From positions 62,001 through 126,000 of the forward strand of contig NZ_JAHLPZ010000001.1 in assembly GCF_018918185.1 (NCBI RefSeq): 64,000 bases of DNA. The letters are read 5' to 3'. Source of the stretch: Eubacterium sp. MSJ-21 (GTDB lineage: Bacteria; Bacillota; Clostridia; Lachnospirales; Lachnospiraceae). Made by a program: the position numbers and the translations under genes. The notes under the pieces are model-generated. The model did not search any database. It was not told the origin of the DNA and saw only the letters and a list, made by a program, of their open reading frames with translations. Within the stretch, counting starts at the first letter, position 1, and every line of letters begins with the position of its first letter. Shown here piece by piece: positions 8,568 to 21,187 of this stretch.

Positions 8568-11500
8568 ATGAAAAAGTACAGAATGCGTCCTGTGAAATCG
8601 GGAAGAGGTATGCGAATGAGTTTTTCAACTGAGAAGAGAGTTTTGGACATGCCAAACCTCATCGAAGTACAGAAAAATTCATATCAGTGGTTCCTTGACG
8701 AAGGCTTGAGAGAAGTGTTTAAGGATATTTCTCCAATTGTCGATTACACAGGCAATTTGAGTTTGGAACTGGTTGATTATCAGTTGTGTAAGGAAGACAT
8801 CAAGTATTCTATCGAAGAATGCAAGGAACGTGATGCAACTTATGCAGCTCCAATCAAGGTCAATGTGCATCTTCGTAACGAAGAGACAGGTGAAATTGCA
8901 CAGCATGATATCTTCATGGGTGATCTTCCACTTATGACAGAGACAGGTACATTCGTGATCAATGGTGCAGAGCGAGTTATCGTCAGCCAGTTGGTTCGTT
9001 CTCCTGGTATCTACTATGCAATCGATCACGATAAATTTGGTAAGACCTTGTACTCATCTACTGTAATTCCAAACCGTGGAGCATGGCTGGAGTATGAGAC
9101 GGATTCCAATGATGTATTTTACGTACATGTTGATAGAAATAGAAAGGTACCAATCACAGTTCTGATTCGTGCACTTGGATTTGGAACCAATCAGGAGATC
9201 ATTGATCTGTTTGGTGAGGAGCCAAAGATTATGGCGAGCTTGGAGAAGGATGTTTCAAACAGTTTTGAGACAGGTGTCATCGAGCTTTATAAGCGACTTC
9301 GCCCAGGTGAACCGGAGGAAGTGGAAAATGCGACAAATCTCTTTATGGGTATGTTCTTCGATGCAAGAAGATATGATCTGGCAAAGGTTGGTCGTTATAA
9401 GTATAATAAGAAGCTTGCATTAAAGAATCGTATTGCAGGACATGTTCTGGCAGAGGATGTCGTTGATCCAAGTACTGGTGAAGTTTTGTTTGCAGCAGGC
9501 ACCACTCTTACAAGAGAGGATGCAACTGCGATTCAGAACGCAGCAGTTCCTTTTGTGTACATTCAGACAGAGGAGAAGAATGTAAAGGTTCTGTCAAACA
9601 TGATGGTAGATCTTTCTGAATATGTAGGTTTTGATCCGAAGGAAGTTGGCATACATGAAGCGGTTTATTATCCGGTATTAGAGAAGCTCTTACAGGAGTA
9701 CGATGATGAGGACGAGTTAAAGGCTGCCATCGAAGCATCTGTAAGTGAGCTTGTACCAAAGCATATAACAAAGGAAGATATTATTGCTTCTATTAACTAT
9801 AACATTCATCTGGAGTATGGTATCGGTAACGACGATGATATCGACCACTTAGGTAACCGTCGTATCCGTGCAGTTGGTGAATTGCTCCAGAATCAGTATA
9901 GAATCGGACTTTCCCGTTTGGAGAGAGTGGTTCGTGAGAGAATGACAACACAGGATAAGGATACTGTTACCCCGCAGTCTCTGATCAATATCAAGCCTGT
10001 TACAGCAGCAGTCAAGGAGTTCTTCGGAAGCTCCCAGTTGTCACAGTTCATGGATCAGAACAATCCGCTTTCCGAGCTGACACATAAGAGACGTCTGTCG
10101 GCCCTTGGACCTGGTGGCTTGTCAAGAGATCGTGCCGGATTCGAGGTTCGAGATGTACACTATACACATTATGGTAGAATGTGTCCAATCGAGACGCCTG
10201 AAGGTCCGAACATCGGTTTGATCAACTCTCTTGCTACGTATGCAAGAATCAATGAGTATGGTTTCGTTGAAGCACCATACAGAAAACTGGATAAATCAGA
10301 TCCTGCCAATCCGGTTGTTACAGATGAAGTTGTATATCTGACAGCGGATGAAGAGGATAATTATATTGTTGCACAGGCAAACGAGCCATTGGATGAGGAT
10401 GGACACTTCAAGAAGAACAACGTATCCGGTCGTTTCAGAGAAGAAACATCTGAGTTCCCGAAGGCGAATGTAGACTTGATGGACGTATCACCTAAGATGG
10501 TATTCTCAGTTGCGACATCCATGATTCCGTTCCTGGAGAACGATGATGCAAACCGTGCCCTCATGGGATCCAACATGCAGCGTCAGGCAGTGCCACTTCT
10601 TCGAACAGAAGCTCCGGTTGTTGGAACGGGTATGGAAGGTAAAGCAGCTGTTGACTCTGGCGTATGTATCGTTGCAAAGCATGATGGTGTTGTTGAAATG
10701 TCATCTAGTGAAAAAATCATTGTCAAGTGTGATGATGGTACATTGGATGAATACCATGTAATCAAGTTTGCACGAAGCAACCAGGGTAACTGTATGAATC
10801 AGCGCCCGATTGTAAAGAAGGGCGACCGCGTAACAAAGGGAATGGTAATCGCAGATGGTGCATCTACATCAAATGGTGAGATTGCGCTTGGTAAGAATCC
10901 ATTGATCGGCTTCATGACATGGGAAGGTTACAACTACGAGGATGCTGTTCTTCTGAGTGAAAGACTGGTAAAGGAAGATGTTTATACATCTGTTCATATT
11001 GAAGAGTACGAGACAGAGGCAAGAGATACAAAGCTCGGACCGGAAGAGATCACAAAGGAAGTTTCCGGAAATGGTGACAATGCCCTGAAGGATCTCGACG
11101 AGAATGGTGTTATCCGTATTGGTGCTGAGGTTCGTGCCGGTGATATCCTGGTTGGTAAGGTAACTCCAAAGGGAGAGACTGAGGCAACTGCTGAAGAGAG
11201 ACTGCTTCGTGCAATCTTCGGTGAGAAAGCAAAAGAGACAAGAGATACATCACTGAAGGTACCACATGGTGCTTATGGTGTTGTTATGGATACAAAGATC
11301 TTTACGAGAGAAAATGGTGATGAATTGCCACCAGGAGTTAACAAGTCTGTTCGTGTATATATTGCACAGAAGAGAAAAATCTCCGTTGGTGATAAGATGG
11401 CTGGTCGTCATGGTAATAAGGGTGTTATCTCGCGTATCCTTCCAGTTGAGGATATGCCATTCCTGCCAAACGGACGTCCGCTTGATATTGTGTTGAACCC

Positions 11501-12392
11501 ATTGGGCGTACCTTCCCGTATGAACATCGGACAGGTGCTTGAGATTCACCTGAGCCTTGCTGCAAAGGTACTTGGCTTCAACGTATCTACGCCAGTCTTC
11601 GATGGCGCAAATGAGCATGATATCATGGATGCTCTGGAGATGGCAAATGATTATGCAAACTCCGATTGGGAGACATTCTATGAGAAGTATAAGGATGATA
11701 CAGAGAAAGAGGTTATGGATTATCTGTATGAGCATCGAGACCACCGTGAAGAGTGGAAGGGTGTTCCAATCAACCGTACAGGTAAGGTAAAGGTACGTGA
11801 TGGTAGAACCGGAGAAGAATTTGATTCACCGGTTACAATCGGATTCATGCATTATCTGAAACTGCATCACCTGGTTGATGATAAGATCCATGCACGTTCG
11901 ACAGGTCCTTACGGAATGGTTACACAGCAGCCACTTGGTGGTAAGGCGCAGTTTGGTGGACAGCGTTTTGGTGAGATGGAGGTTTGGGCTCTTGAGGCTT
12001 ACGGTGCATCTCATACATTGCAGGAGATCCTGACTGTGAAGTCTGATGATGTAACAGGACGTCTGAAGACTTATGAAGCAATCATCAAGGGAGATAATAT
12101 CCCGGCTCCTGGTATTCCAGAATCCTTCAAGGTATTGCTTAAGGAATTCCAGTCACTTGGTCTGGATGTTGGAGTTCTCGATGAGAACGGAGAAGAAGTA
12201 GAACTTGGTGAGTCTATGGATACCGGAAATGAGAACGTGAAGAAGTTCATGGGCGAAGATCCGGATGACTTCAATGAGGATCTTGGAGAGAACGGATACA
12301 GCGGAATTAACGAAGATAACGAATTAGAGTCTTTGAATGATGATTATCTGGACGATGATTTCGACGGTAATTTCGATGATGATGAATTTTAA
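8568..12392 (+). CDS. rpoB: DNA-directed RNA polymerase subunit beta
   Basis: The 1274-aa beta subunit forms one half of the catalytic cleft of RNA polymerase. Visible landmarks are the lobe region [18 protein letters not shown], the rifampicin-pocket region ([22 protein letters not shown]), the fork region [16 protein letters not shown], the basic DGRTGEEF and the C-terminal [27 protein letters not shown] clamp region. After this a long acidic tail rich in Asp/Asn extends beyond the usual end. AGGGGTGA gives proper spacing to ATG 8568, so the overlapping GTG 8556 is less likely. Gln, Asp, His and Ser at the rifampicin site look wild-type. Confidence 0.98.
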   Translation: MKKYRMRPVKSGRGMRMSFSTEKRVLDMPNLIEVQKNSYQWFLDEGLREVFKDISPIVDYTGNLSLELVDYQLCKEDIKYSIEECKERDATYAAPIKVNVHLRNEETGEIAQHDIFMGDLPLMTETGTFVINGAERVIVSQLVRSPGIYYAIDHDKFGKTLYSSTVIPNRGAWLEYETDSNDVFYVHVDRNRKVPITVLIRALGFGTNQEIIDLFGEEPKIMASLEKDVSNSFETGVIELYKRLRPGEPEEVENATNLFMGMFFDARRYDLAKVGRYKYNKKLALKNRIAGHVLAEDVVDPSTGEVLFAAGTTLTREDATAIQNAAVPFVYIQTEEKNVKVLSNMMVDLSEYVGFDPKEVGIHEAVYYPVLEKLLQEYDDEDELKAAIEASVSELVPKHITKEDIIASINYNIHLEYGIGNDDDIDHLGNRRIRAVGELLQNQYRIGLSRLERVVRERMTTQDKDTVTPQSLINIKPVTAAVKEFFGSSQLSQFMDQNNPLSELTHKRRLSALGPGGLSRDRAGFEVRDVHYTHYGRMCPIETPEGPNIGLINSLATYARINEYGFVEAPYRKLDKSDPANPVVTDEVVYLTADEEDNYIVAQANEPLDEDGHFKKNNVSGRFREETSEFPKANVDLMDVSPKMVFSVATSMIPFLENDDANRALMGSNMQRQAVPLLRTEAPVVGTGMEGKAAVDSGVCIVAKHDGVVEMSSSEKIIVKCDDGTLDEYHVIKFARSNQGNCMNQRPIVKKGDRVTKGMVIADGASTSNGEIALGKNPLIGFMTWEGYNYEDAVLLSERLVKEDVYTSVHIEEYETEARDTKLGPEEITKEVSGNGDNALKDLDENGVIRIGAEVRAGDILVGKVTPKGETEATAEERLLRAIFGEKAKETRDTSLKVPHGAYGVVMDTKIFTRENGDELPPGVNKSVRVYIAQKRKISVGDKMAGRHGNKGVISRILPVEDMPFLPNGRPLDIVLNPLGVPSRMNIGQVLEIHLSLAAKVLGFNVSTPVFDGANEHDIMDALEMANDYANSDWETFYEKYKDDTEKEVMDYLYEHRDHREEWKGVPINRTGKVKVRDGRTGEEFDSPVTIGFMHYLKLHHLVDDKIHARSTGPYGMVTQQPLGGKAQFGGQRFGEMEVWALEAYGASHTLQEILTVKSDDVTGRLKTYEAIIKGDNIPAPGIPESFKVLLKEFQSLGLDVGVLDENGEEVELGESMDTGNENVKKFMGEDPDDFNEDLGENGYSGINEDNELESLNDDYLDDDFDGNFDDDEF

Positions 12393-12411
12393 GGAAGGAG
12401 ATTTGTAAGAG

Positions 12412-15400
12412 ATGTTAGCGATGAATAACGAGAAAAATCAAGAGCAGCCTATAAATTTTGATGCCATCAAAATTGGACTTGCATCTCCTGAAAAGATAAG
12501 AGAATGGTCTCATGGTGAAGTAACAAAGCCGGAGACAATCAATTATAGAACTTTGAAGCCGGAAAAAGACGGACTTTTCTGCGAGAGAATTTTTGGACCG
12601 AGCAAGGACTGGGAATGTCATTGTGGTAAGTACAAGAAGATCCGCTTTAAGGGCGTTGTCTGTGACCGTTGTGGTGTAGAGGTTACAAAGGCTTCCGTAC
12701 GTCGTGAGCGTATGGGACATATCGAACTTGCTGCACCAGTGTCACACATCTGGTACTTCAAGGGTATTCCAAGCCGTATCGGTTTGATGCTTGACATTTC
12801 TCCAAAGCTTTTGGAGAAGGTACTTTACTTTGCGTCTTACATTGTAATTGATCCGGGAGAGACGAATCTGGAATATAGACAGGTACTTTCTGAAGCAGAA
12901 TACAGAAAGGCAGAAGAAGATTTCGGCGGAAAGTTCCGTGTTGGAATGGGTGCTGAGGCAATCAAGGAACTTTTGCAGGCAGTCGATCTGGACAAGGAGT
13001 CTGAGACATTGACAGAGGAATTGCAGACAGCAACCGGACAGAAGAGGGCACGTGTAATCAAGCGTCTGGAGGTTGTAGAAGCATTCCGTAACTCACACAA
13101 TAAACCTGAGTGGATGATTCTGGATGCAATTCCGGTTATCCCACCGGATATCCGTCCAATGGTACAGTTGGATGGTGGAAGATTCGCAACTTCCGATCTG
13201 AATGATCTGTATCGTCGAATCATCAACCGTAACAACCGTCTGAAGAGACTGCTGGATCTGAAGGCACCTGACATCATCGTTCGTAATGAGAAGCGTATGC
13301 TTCAGGAAGCTGTTGATGCATTGATTGATAATGGTAGAAGAGGACGTGCGGTAACTGGTCCTGGTAACCGTGCATTGAAGTCTCTTTCTGATATGTTAAA
13401 GGGTAAGCAGGGACGTTTCCGTCAGAACCTTCTTGGTAAGCGAGTTGACTATTCCGGACGTTCTGTTATCGTTGTAGGACCGGAACTGAAGATTTATCAG
13501 TGTGGTCTTCCTAAGGAAATGGCAATCGAACTGTTTAAGCCTTTCGTAATGAAAGAACTGACAGCACGTGGAATTTGCACAAACGTAAAGGCAGCAAAGA
13601 AGAAAGTTGAGTCTTTGGAGTCGGAAGTATGGGATGTATTGGAAGATGTAATCAAAGAGCATCCGGTTATGCTGAACCGTGCCCCGACGCTTCACAGACT
13701 TGGTATTCAGGCATTTGAGCCGATTCTGGTAGAAGGTAAGGCAATCAAGCTTCATCCATTGGTATGTACCGCGTTCAACGCCGACTTCGATGGAGACCAG
13801 ATGGCTGTGCACCTTCCACTTTCTGTAGAGGCACAGTCCGAGTGTAGATTCCTGCTTCTGTCACCAAACAACTTGCTGAAGCCTTCTGATGGTGGTCCGG
13901 TAGCCGTTCCTTCACAGGATATGGTACTTGGTATCTACTATCTGACTATGGAGCGTTATGCAAGTATTTCTGACGAGGAAGCTGCAAATGTAGAGATTAA
14001 GAAAGAATATCTTGCAGATGATGAGAAGGGCAATCTGGAGCAGTTGCATACAGATTGTTACGCAGGCGAGTTAGATGCAGATGATTATATCAGAGTTCGT
14101 GTCGTTGCAAAGAAGACAAAGGCAGAGACATTCTACAAGAATATTGTAGGAACAGTCAGAAACTTCATGAAGCCGAAGTTCAGCAGCGAGAACCTTGCAA
14201 TGCTCGCATATGAGAACAAAGAGATTACATTACATCAGAAGATCGAAGTTGTTCGTACGGTTACGACTCCAGATGGCGAGAAGCATACAGGATTCGTTGA
14301 GTGTACACTGGGACGTCTGATTTTTAACGAGATTATTCCACAGGATCTTGGATTCGTAGACAGAACAAATCCAGATAATATCCTGGAGCCGGAAATCAAC
14401 TTCCATGTTGATAAGAAGCAGTTGAAGAAGATCCTTGACAAGTGTATCAATACACACGGTGTTACAAAGACCGCAGAGGTATTGGACGATATCAAGGCAA
14501 TGGGTTATAAGTACTCAACAAGAGGTGCGATTTCAGTATCTATTTCCGATATGACAGTGCCTGCATCCAAGAAGGATATTCTGGAGCATGCACAGGAAAT
14601 CGTAGATAAAGAGAATATGCTGTTCGGTCGTGGATATCTGACCGACGAAGAACGTTATCATGCCGTTGTCAAGACATGGCAGGATGCCGATGACAAGCTT
14701 ACAAAGGCTCTGTTGGATGGACTTGACAAGTATAACAACATCTACATGATGGCAGATTCCGGTGCCCGTGGTAGTGATAAGCAGATCAAGCAGCTGGCTG
14801 GTATGCGTGGATTGATGGCAGATACATCAGGACGTACTATCGAGCTCCCAATCAAGTCAAACTTCCGTGAAGGTCTTGACGTATTGGAGTACTTTATCTC
14901 TGCACATGGTGCTCGTAAGGGACTTTCTGATACAGCCCTTCGTACAGCCGATTCCGGATACCTGACACGTCGTCTGGTTGATGTATCACAGGATCTTATC
15001 ATCCGTGATGTAGATTGTAGTGTGGATCGTGATGAGAAGCCAGGCATGTATGTTGAAGTATTTATGGAAGGTGACCGTGTAGTCGAGAGCCTGAAGGATC
15101 GTATCACAGGTCGTTATGCGGCTGAAAGCATTTTCGATAAAGATGGTAACATGCTTGTGAAGGTTAACCATATGATCACTCCAAAGCGTGCAGAGAACGT
15201 TTTGAAGAATGGTGTAGATAAGGATGGTGTTCCATTCACACTTGAGGGTGAGGCAGAACCAAGAAGAGATGCGAAGATCAAGATTCGTACGATTCTCACC
15301 TGTCGTTCACACCTTGGCGTATGTTCCAAGTGTTATGGTTCAAACATGGCAACCGGACAGGCTGTTCAGGTTGGTGAGGCAGTTGGAATCATCGCTGCGC

Positions 15401-16290
15401 AGTCAATCGGTGAGCCTGGTACACAGCTTACAATGAGAACATTCCATACAGGTGGTGTGGCCGGTGGAGATATTACACAGGGTCTTCCTAGAGTTGAGGA
15501 GTTGTTCGAGGCAAGAAAGCCAAAGGGACTTGCAATCATCACAGAACTTGGTGGTGTGGTTGAGATCCGTGAGACAAAGAGAAAACGTGAAGTAGTTATT
15601 ACAAATCAGGAGACAGGCGAAGCAAAGGCTTACCTCATTCCTTACGGCTCACGTTTGAAGGTACAGGATGGACAGGTACTTGAAGCTGGTGATGAGCTGA
15701 CAGAGGGTTCTGTAAATCCACATGATATCTTGAAGATCAAGGGCGTACGTGCTGTACAGGATTACATGATCCAGGAAGTACAGAAGGTATACCGTCTGCA
15801 GGGTGTTGAGATCAACGATAAGCATATCGAGGTTATCGTGCGTCAGATGTTAAAGAAGATCCGTATTGAGGAAAGTGGAGACAGTGAGTATCTGCCGGGA
15901 ATCAATGTAGATGCACTTGAATTCGCAGAGCTGAACGAGAAGCTGGAGGCAGAAGGCAAGGAGCCGGCAAAGGGAACACAGATTATGCTTGGTATCACCA
16001 AGGCATCCCTTGCTACAAATTCTTTCTTATCAGCTGCATCCTTCCAGGAGACAACAAAGGTATTGACCGATGCTGCTATCAAGGGTAAGGTTGATCCGTT
16101 GATTGGTCTGAAGGAGAACGTTCTGATTGGTAAGCTGATTCCTGCTGGTACAGGTATGAAGCGTTATCGTTCTGTAAAGCTTGATACAGGTGATGGAAAC
16201 ATTGATATGTCTGAGGTAACAGGCGAAGATACAGATGGTTTTGAAGATGCAGATATTACAGTAGAAGAAACTGTGAATATCGAAGAGTAA
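12412..16290 (+). CDS. rpoC: DNA-directed RNA polymerase subunit beta'
   Basis: The 1292-aa beta' subunit contains the N-terminal zinc ribbon (CHCGKYK and CDRCG, about 68-88), the catalytic Mg-binding NADFDGDQ at about 456-463, the bridge/trigger region ([19 protein letters not shown]) and the second zinc site [13 protein letters not shown] near 964. It starts at ATG 12412, 19 bp after rpoB, with AAGGAGAT upstream; ATG 12421 is an in-frame alternative. The C-terminus is acidic like that of RpoB. It is the last gene of the unit before a terminator. Confidence 0.98.
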   Translation: MLAMNNEKNQEQPINFDAIKIGLASPEKIREWSHGEVTKPETINYRTLKPEKDGLFCERIFGPSKDWECHCGKYKKIRFKGVVCDRCGVEVTKASVRRERMGHIELAAPVSHIWYFKGIPSRIGLMLDISPKLLEKVLYFASYIVIDPGETNLEYRQVLSEAEYRKAEEDFGGKFRVGMGAEAIKELLQAVDLDKESETLTEELQTATGQKRARVIKRLEVVEAFRNSHNKPEWMILDAIPVIPPDIRPMVQLDGGRFATSDLNDLYRRIINRNNRLKRLLDLKAPDIIVRNEKRMLQEAVDALIDNGRRGRAVTGPGNRALKSLSDMLKGKQGRFRQNLLGKRVDYSGRSVIVVGPELKIYQCGLPKEMAIELFKPFVMKELTARGICTNVKAAKKKVESLESEVWDVLEDVIKEHPVMLNRAPTLHRLGIQAFEPILVEGKAIKLHPLVCTAFNADFDGDQMAVHLPLSVEAQSECRFLLLSPNNLLKPSDGGPVAVPSQDMVLGIYYLTMERYASISDEEAANVEIKKEYLADDEKGNLEQLHTDCYAGELDADDYIRVRVVAKKTKAETFYKNIVGTVRNFMKPKFSSENLAMLAYENKEITLHQKIEVVRTVTTPDGEKHTGFVECTLGRLIFNEIIPQDLGFVDRTNPDNILEPEINFHVDKKQLKKILDKCINTHGVTKTAEVLDDIKAMGYKYSTRGAISVSISDMTVPASKKDILEHAQEIVDKENMLFGRGYLTDEERYHAVVKTWQDADDKLTKALLDGLDKYNNIYMMADSGARGSDKQIKQLAGMRGLMADTSGRTIELPIKSNFREGLDVLEYFISAHGARKGLSDTALRTADSGYLTRRLVDVSQDLIIRDVDCSVDRDEKPGMYVEVFMEGDRVVESLKDRITGRYAAESIFDKDGNMLVKVNHMITPKRAENVLKNGVDKDGVPFTLEGEAEPRRDAKIKIRTILTCRSHLGVCSKCYGSNMATGQAVQVGEAVGIIAAQSIGEPGTQLTMRTFHTGGVAGGDITQGLPRVEELFEARKPKGLAIITELGGVVEIRETKRKREVVITNQETGEAKAYLIPYGSRLKVQDGQVLEAGDELTEGSVNPHDILKIKGVRAVQDYMIQEVQKVYRLQGVEINDKHIEVIVRQMLKKIRIEESGDSEYLPGINVDALEFAELNEKLEAEGKEPAKGTQIMLGITKASLATNSFLSAASFQETTKVLTDAAIKGKVDPLIGLKENVLIGKLIPAGTGMKRYRSVKLDTGDGNIDMSEVTGEDTDGFEDADITVEETVNIEE

Positions 16291-16297
16291 TAAAAAT

Positions 16298-16331
16298 ACA
16301 CACATGGTTGTTATCAGCCATGTGTGTTTTC
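16298..16331 (+). terminator. rpoC terminator
   Basis: ACACACATGG (16298-16307) pairs perfectly with CCATGTGTGT (16318-16327), followed by TTTTC. Confidence 0.9.
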
Positions 16332-16392
16332 TTATGAAATACTTTATTTTCTAAAAAATGAAATTTTTTCTTATATTTTGCGGGTTTTCCTG

Positions 16393-16472
16393 TTGACATC
16401 CGACGATTTCGATAATATAATAGTCAAGCATGCGTTTAAGGCATGTAATTTGTGTGCATACTTGTGTATGCA
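16393..16472 (+). promoter_or_regulatory. Consensus promoter and leader hairpin of the str cluster
   Basis: Perfect TTGACA (16393-16398) and TATAAT (16416-16421), 17 bp apart. The leader carries a 7-bp perfect stem, TGCATAC (16455-16461) with GTATGCA (16466-16472). It lies before the rpsL Shine-Dalgarno and could serve regulation or RNA stability. Confidence 0.8.
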
Positions 16473-16503
16473 TGGTGTAAAATATTTGAATGGAGGTGAA
16501 AAC

Positions 16504-16923
16504 ATGCCAACTTTTAACCAGTTAGTTAGAAAGGGAAGACAGACTGTAGAGAAGAAGTCTACTGCACCAGCGCTCTTAAGAAGTTACAACTCACTTAAGA
16601 AAAAGCCTACTGATACAGCTTCACCACAGAAGAGAGGTGTTTGTACAGCAGTTAAGACAGCTACTCCTAAGAAGCCTAACTCAGCTCTTAGAAAGATCGC
16701 CAGAGTTCGTTTGTCAAACGGAATCGAGGTTACATCTTACATCCCGGGTGAAGGTCACAACCTTCAGGAGCACAGCGTTGTTCTGATCCGTGGTGGTAGA
16801 GTAAAGGACTTACCTGGTACAAGATACCATATTATCAGAGGTACTCTTGATACAGCAGGTGTTGCTAAGAGACGTCAGGCACGTTCTAAGTACGGTGCTA
16901 AGAGACCGAAGGATGCAAAATAA
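16504..16923 (+). CDS. rpsL: 30S ribosomal protein S12
   Basis: The 139-aa product is the decoding-centre protein S12: [11 protein letters not shown] at the N-terminus, [11 protein letters not shown] with the lysine tied to streptomycin response (wild-type here), and [20 protein letters not shown] at 16492-16499 sets ATG 16504. A longer frame back to 16324 overlaps the rpoC terminator and the promoter and is rejected. It leads the str cluster. Confidence 0.98.
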   Translation: MPTFNQLVRKGRQTVEKKSTAPALLRSYNSLKKKPTDTASPQKRGVCTAVKTATPKKPNSALRKIARVRLSNGIEVTSYIPGEGHNLQEHSVVLIRGGRVKDLPGTRYHIIRGTLDTAGVAKRRQARSKYGAKRPKDAK

Positions 16924-16969
16924 GTCGGTAGATTAGTATTGTAACAGTTCGTATTTCAAGAACTAAAAA

Positions 16970-17076
16970 GTGCGAAAGTGGGTTATGTTTTCCATTATTT
17001 ATAGAAGGAAAGATAGCAATTTCCGCACGAACACATTTCCACAATACTCAAGTACAGCAGGTAACGGTTTGCTGTA
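16970..17076 (+). promoter_or_regulatory. Structured rpsL-rpsG intergenic region
   Basis: The 231-bp gap holds two possible stems: GTGCGAAA (16970-16977) with TTCCGCAC (about 17020-17028, one mismatch), and TACAGCA (17053-17059) with TGCTGTA (17070-17076). It may be a leader site for feedback by S7 or an RNA-processing site. No gene or clear promoter is seen. Confidence 0.4.
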
Positions 17077-17154
17077 TCTCTATTGAGGGGAATGTGAGTA
17101 CCGTTGAATTAATTCGGATTGAATGATCCAAAAATAATTAAGGAGGGAAGAACC

Positions 17155-17625
17155 GTGCCACGTAAAGGACATATTGCAAAAAGAGACGTATTAGCGGATC
17201 CAATTTATAACAATAAGATCGTTACAAAGCTTATCAACAACATCATGCTTGATGGTAAGAAGGGTGTTGCTCAGAAGATCGTTTACGGTGCTTTTGATCG
17301 TATCGCAAACGAGACTGGTAAGGAGGCTTTAGAGGTTTTTGATGCTGCTATGAATAATATCATGCCATCACTCGAGGTTAAGGCCAGACGTATCGGTGGT
17401 GCAACATACCAGGTTCCAATCGAAGTAAGACCTGACAGAAGACAGGCTTTAGCACTTCGTTGGCTGACAACTTACTCACGTGCAAGAAGTGAGAAGACTA
17501 TGGAAGAAAGACTTGCAAAAGAGCTTATGGATGCAGCAAACAATACAGGCGCATCTGTTAAGAGAAAAGAAGACATGCACAAGATGGCAGAGGCAAACAA
17601 GGCATTTGCTCATTACAGATTCTAG
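17155..17625 (+). CDS. rpsG: 30S ribosomal protein S7
   Basis: The 156-aa product is S7, which nucleates the 30S head and contacts tRNA at the E site: [19 protein letters not shown] at the N-terminus, [22 protein letters not shown], and a C-terminal [13 protein letters not shown]. The start is GTG 17155 after AAGGAGGGA. The in-frame ATG 17119 lies upstream of this Shine-Dalgarno site and gives an atypical N-terminus. fusA follows 40 bp later. Confidence 0.97.
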   Translation: MPRKGHIAKRDVLADPIYNNKIVTKLINNIMLDGKKGVAQKIVYGAFDRIANETGKEALEVFDAAMNNIMPSLEVKARRIGGATYQVPIEVRPDRRQALALRWLTTYSRARSEKTMEERLAKELMDAANNTGASVKRKEDMHKMAEANKAFAHYRF

Positions 17626-17665
17626 TTTTCGGGTGCATATATACTAAAATAAGGAGGAAAAAACC

Positions 17666-19783
17666 TTGGCTGGAAGAGAATATCCACTTGATAGAACAAG
17701 AAACATCGGTATCATGGCACATATTGATGCTGGTAAGACAACTCTTACAGAGAGAATTCTTTACTATACCGGTGTAAACTATAAGATTGGTGAGACTCAT
17801 GATGGCGCTTCTACCATGGACTGGATGGAGCAGGAGAAAGAGCGTGGTATCACAATCACATCTGCTGCTACAACATGTCACTGGACATTAGAGGATCATC
17901 ATAAGAAGAAGCCAGGTGCTTTAGAGCACCGTATCAACATCATCGATACTCCGGGACACGTAGACTTTACTGTTGAGGTAGAGCGTTCACTTCGTGTATT
18001 GGACGGAGCAGTTGGTGTATTTGATGCAAAGGCTGGTGTTGAGCCACAGTCAGAGAACGTATGGCGTCAGGCTGACACATACAATGTTCCACGTATGGCA
18101 TTTATCAATAAGATGGATAAGATGGGTGCAGACTTCTTCATGTCTGTACAGACAATCATTGACCGTCTTGGCAAGAATGCAATTCCTGTACAGATTCCAA
18201 TCGGACAGGAGGATGATTTCATCGGACTGATCGATCTGTTCGAGATGGATGCATACTATTATAAGAACGATGAGGGTACAGATATCGAGATCACAGAGGT
18301 TCCTGCAGATTTGAAGGAGCTTGCTGATAAGTGGCATGAGAATCTGGTAGAGAAGTGTTGTGAGCTTGATGATGACCTTATGATGCAGTATCTTGAGGGT
18401 GAGGAGCCATCTGTCGCTGATATGAAGGCTGCACTCCGTAAGGGTACAATCGCAAACGAGGCAGTTCCTGTATTCTGTGGTTCTGCATACAAGAACAAGG
18501 GTGTCCAGAAGATGCTTGATGGTGTCATTGAGTATATGCCTGCTCCTACAGATATCCCTGATATCACAGGTACAGACGAAGATGGTAACGAGGTAACTCG
18601 TCCTTCATCTGATGAGGCTCCATTTGCAGCACTTGCATTTAAGATTATGACAGATCCTTTCGTAGGAAAGTTAGCTTTCTTCAGAGTATATTCCGGTACA
18701 TTGAACTCAGGTTCTTATGTACTGAACGCAACAAAGGGTAAGAAGGAGCGTGTAGGACGTATCGTTCAGATGCATGCAAATTCCCGTACAGAGATCGACA
18801 AGGTTTACTCTGGTGATATCGCTGCAGCAGTTGGATTCAAGGTTACAACAACCGGTGATACAATCTGCGACGAGCAGCATCCGGTAATCCTTGAGTCTAT
18901 GGAATTCCCTGAGCCGGTTATTGAGCTTGCTATCGAGCCAAAGACAAAGAATGATCAGGGTAAGATGGGTGAAGCTTTGGCAAAGCTTGCTGAAGAAGAT
19001 CCTACATTCCGTGCACATACAGACAAAGAGACAGGTCAGACAATCATCGCAGGTATGGGCGAGCTTCACTTGGAAGTTATCGTTGATCGTCTTCTCCGTG
19101 AGTTTAAGGTTGAGGCAAACGTTGGTGCACCTCAGGTTGCTTACAAGGAGACATTTACAAAGGCTGTTGATGTAGATAGCAAGTATGCTAAGCAGTCTGG
19201 TGGTCGTGGTCAGTATGGTCACTGTAAGGTTAAGTTCGAGCCTATGGATCCAAACGGCGAAGAGCAGTTTATTTTCGAGTCAACTGTTGTCGGTGGTGCT
19301 ATTCCTAAGGAATATATCCCAGCTGTTGGTGAAGGTATCGAGGAAGCAGCAAAGGCTGGTATTCTTGGCGGATATCCGGTACTTGGTGTTAAGGCAAACG
19401 TTTATGATGGTTCTTACCATGAAGTCGATTCTTCAGAGATGGCATTCCACATCGCTGGTTCTATGGCATTCAAGGATGCTATGGCAAAGGGTGGAGCAGT
19501 GCTTCTTGAGCCTATCATGAAGGTTGAGGTTACAATGCCTGAGGAATATCTCGGTGATGTAATCGGTAGCCTGAATGCAAAGCGTGGACAGATCCAGAGC
19601 ATGGACGATATCGGTGGTGGAAAGATTGTTAAGGCATTGGTTCCACTCGCTGAGATGTTCGGTTACTCTACAGAGCTTCGTTCTTCTACACAGGGACGTG
19701 GTAACTACTCAATGTTCTTCGAGAAGTATGAGCAGTGTCCAAAGAACATTCAGGAGAAGGTTCTTGCAAACAAGAACGCATAA
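17666..19783 (+). CDS. fusA: Elongation factor G
   Basis: The 705-aa translocase GTPase has the G1 motif [10 protein letters not shown]3 DTPGHVDF and G4 NKMDKMGAD, followed by domains II-V with [10 protein letters not shown] and the C-terminal GRGNYSM. It moves tRNA-mRNA through the ribosome and helps in recycling. The start is TTG 17666 preceded by AAGGAGG (17651-17657), unusual for such a highly expressed gene. It shares the str cluster with rpsL and rpsG; tuf has an additional promoter downstream. Confidence 0.98.
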   Translation: MAGREYPLDRTRNIGIMAHIDAGKTTLTERILYYTGVNYKIGETHDGASTMDWMEQEKERGITITSAATTCHWTLEDHHKKKPGALEHRINIIDTPGHVDFTVEVERSLRVLDGAVGVFDAKAGVEPQSENVWRQADTYNVPRMAFINKMDKMGADFFMSVQTIIDRLGKNAIPVQIPIGQEDDFIGLIDLFEMDAYYYKNDEGTDIEITEVPADLKELADKWHENLVEKCCELDDDLMMQYLEGEEPSVADMKAALRKGTIANEAVPVFCGSAYKNKGVQKMLDGVIEYMPAPTDIPDITGTDEDGNEVTRPSSDEAPFAALAFKIMTDPFVGKLAFFRVYSGTLNSGSYVLNATKGKKERVGRIVQMHANSRTEIDKVYSGDIAAAVGFKVTTTGDTICDEQHPVILESMEFPEPVIELAIEPKTKNDQGKMGEALAKLAEEDPTFRAHTDKETGQTIIAGMGELHLEVIVDRLLREFKVEANVGAPQVAYKETFTKAVDVDSKYAKQSGGRGQYGHCKVKFEPMDPNGEEQFIFESTVVGGAIPKEYIPAVGEGIEEAAKAGILGGYPVLGVKANVYDGSYHEVDSSEMAFHIAGSMAFKDAMAKGGAVLLEPIMKVEVTMPEEYLGDVIGSLNAKRGQIQSMDDIGGGKIVKALVPLAEMFGYSTELRSSTQGRGNYSMFFEKYEQCPKNIQEKVLANKNA

Positions 19784-19826
19784 TTTGTCTGCAAAGTATA
19801 TTTGTGGTATAAATTTATAAAAATGC

Positions 19827-19855
19827 TTGAAAATATCGCTATATTTTAATATAAT
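19827..19855 (+). promoter_or_regulatory. tuf promoter
   Basis: TTGAAA (19827-19832), 17 bp, TATAAT (19850-19855). It would give tuf its own transcript within the str cluster. Confidence 0.75.
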
Positions 19856-19861
19856 GATTTT

Positions 19862-19909
19862 TAGCCGAGTAAACGCCCGGAAAGGGCAATAAAATGCCCG
19901 GAGGGGCTA
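19862..19909 (+). promoter_or_regulatory. tuf leader with repeated GCCCGGA hairpins
   Basis: TAGCC (19862-19866) and GGCTA (19905-19909) can close a structure holding two imperfect 21-bp copies of GCCCGGA-n-GGGC (from 19875 and 19896). Each copy forms a small stem. It lies just before the AAGGAGG of tuf. Confidence 0.5.
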
Positions 19910-19928
19910 TATTAAGGAGGAAATTATA

Positions 19929-21116
19929 ATGGCAAAGGAAAAGTTTAACAGATCAAAGCCACATTGTAACATTGGTACAATCGGACACGTTGACCACGGT
20001 AAAACTACTTTAACAGCTGCAATTACAAAGGTATTGGCTGCTAGAGTTGCTGGTAACACAGCTACAGATTTCGAGAACATCGATAAGGCTCCAGAAGAGA
20101 GAGAAAGAGGTATCACTATCTCTACAGCTCACGTTGAGTACGAGACAGAGAAGAGACATTACGCACACGTTGACTGTCCGGGCCATGCTGACTATGTAAA
20201 GAACATGATCACTGGTGCTGCACAGATGGATGGTGCTATCCTCGTTGTTGCTGCAACTGATGGTGTTATGGCTCAGACAAAGGAGCATATCCTTCTTTCA
20301 CGTCAGGTAGGTGTACCTTATATCGTAGTATTCTTGAACAAGTGCGATATGGTTGACGATGAGGAGCTTCTTGAGCTCGTTGAGATGGAAGTTACAGAGC
20401 AGCTTGAAGAGTATGATTTCACAGATTGCCCAATCGTTAAGGGTTCTGCTCTTAAGGCTCTTGAAGATCCAATGGGTCCTTGGGGCGACAAGATCATGGA
20501 ACTTATGGATACAGTAGATTCTTATATTCCAGATCCTCAGAGAGATACAGATAAGGACTTCATCATGCCTGTTGAGGACGTATTCACAATCACAGGTCGT
20601 GGTACTGTTGCAACTGGTAGAGTTGAGGCTGGTGTTATTCATCTTAACGACGAAGTTGAAATCGTTGGTATCAAGCCAGAGAAGCAGAAGACAACTGTAA
20701 CAGGTATCGAGATGTTCCGTAAGCTCCTTGACGAAGGTCAGGCTGGTGATAACATCGGTGCTCTTCTTCGTGGTATCAAGAGAGAGGATATCGTACGTGG
20801 ACAGGTTCTTTGTAAGCCAGGTTCAATCACATGTCATACAAAGTTCACAGCTCAGGTTTACGTTCTGACAAAGGACGAGGGTGGTCGTCATACACCATTC
20901 TTCAACAACTATCGTCCACAGTTCTACTTCAGAACAACTGATGTAACTGGTGTATGTAACCTTCCAGCTGGTACAGAGATGTGCATGCCTGGTGATAACG
21001 TAGAGATGACAATCGAACTCATCCACCCAATCGCTATGAGCCAGGGTCTTACATTCGCTATCCGTGAGGGTGGTAGAACTGTAGGTTCAGGACGTGTTGC
21101 TACTATCATTGAGTAA
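19929..21116 (+). CDS. tuf: Elongation factor Tu
   Basis: The 395-aa GTPase delivers aminoacyl-tRNA to the ribosome. G1 is [10 protein letters not shown]3 DCPGHADY and G4 NKCDMVDD. The effector region carries ERERGITI, and domains II-III end with [17 protein letters not shown]. It is preceded by a strong Shine-Dalgarno and its own promoter and followed by a terminator. A tyrosine-recombinase remnant begins exactly in that terminator. Confidence 0.98.
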   Translation: MAKEKFNRSKPHCNIGTIGHVDHGKTTLTAAITKVLAARVAGNTATDFENIDKAPEERERGITISTAHVEYETEKRHYAHVDCPGHADYVKNMITGAAQMDGAILVVAATDGVMAQTKEHILLSRQVGVPYIVVFLNKCDMVDDEELLELVEMEVTEQLEEYDFTDCPIVKGSALKALEDPMGPWGDKIMELMDTVDSYIPDPQRDTDKDFIMPVEDVFTITGRGTVATGRVEAGVIHLNDEVEIVGIKPEKQKTTVTGIEMFRKLLDEGQAGDNIGALLRGIKREDIVRGQVLCKPGSITCHTKFTAQVYVLTKDEGGRHTPFFNNYRPQFYFRTTDVTGVCNLPAGTEMCMPGDNVEMTIELIHPIAMSQGLTFAIREGGRTVGSGRVATIIE

Positions 21117-21149
21117 TTAAATACTGTTTGAGTATTAATTGACTTTATT

Positions 21150-21187
21150 GGCTCAGCCCTTTGTTTACAAGGGGTTGAGCCTTTTTA
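21150..21187 (+). terminator. tuf terminator
   Basis: GGCTCAGCCCTTTGT (21150-21164) pairs with ACAAGGGGTTGAGCC (21167-21181) with two wobbles, then T5. The stop codon of the opposite-strand integrase remnant (21185-21187) falls in this T tract. Confidence 0.9.

Noticed and set aside
16324-16503. Longer rpsL starting in the rpoC terminator
   Set aside because: It spans the terminator and the consensus promoter; S12 begins at 16504.
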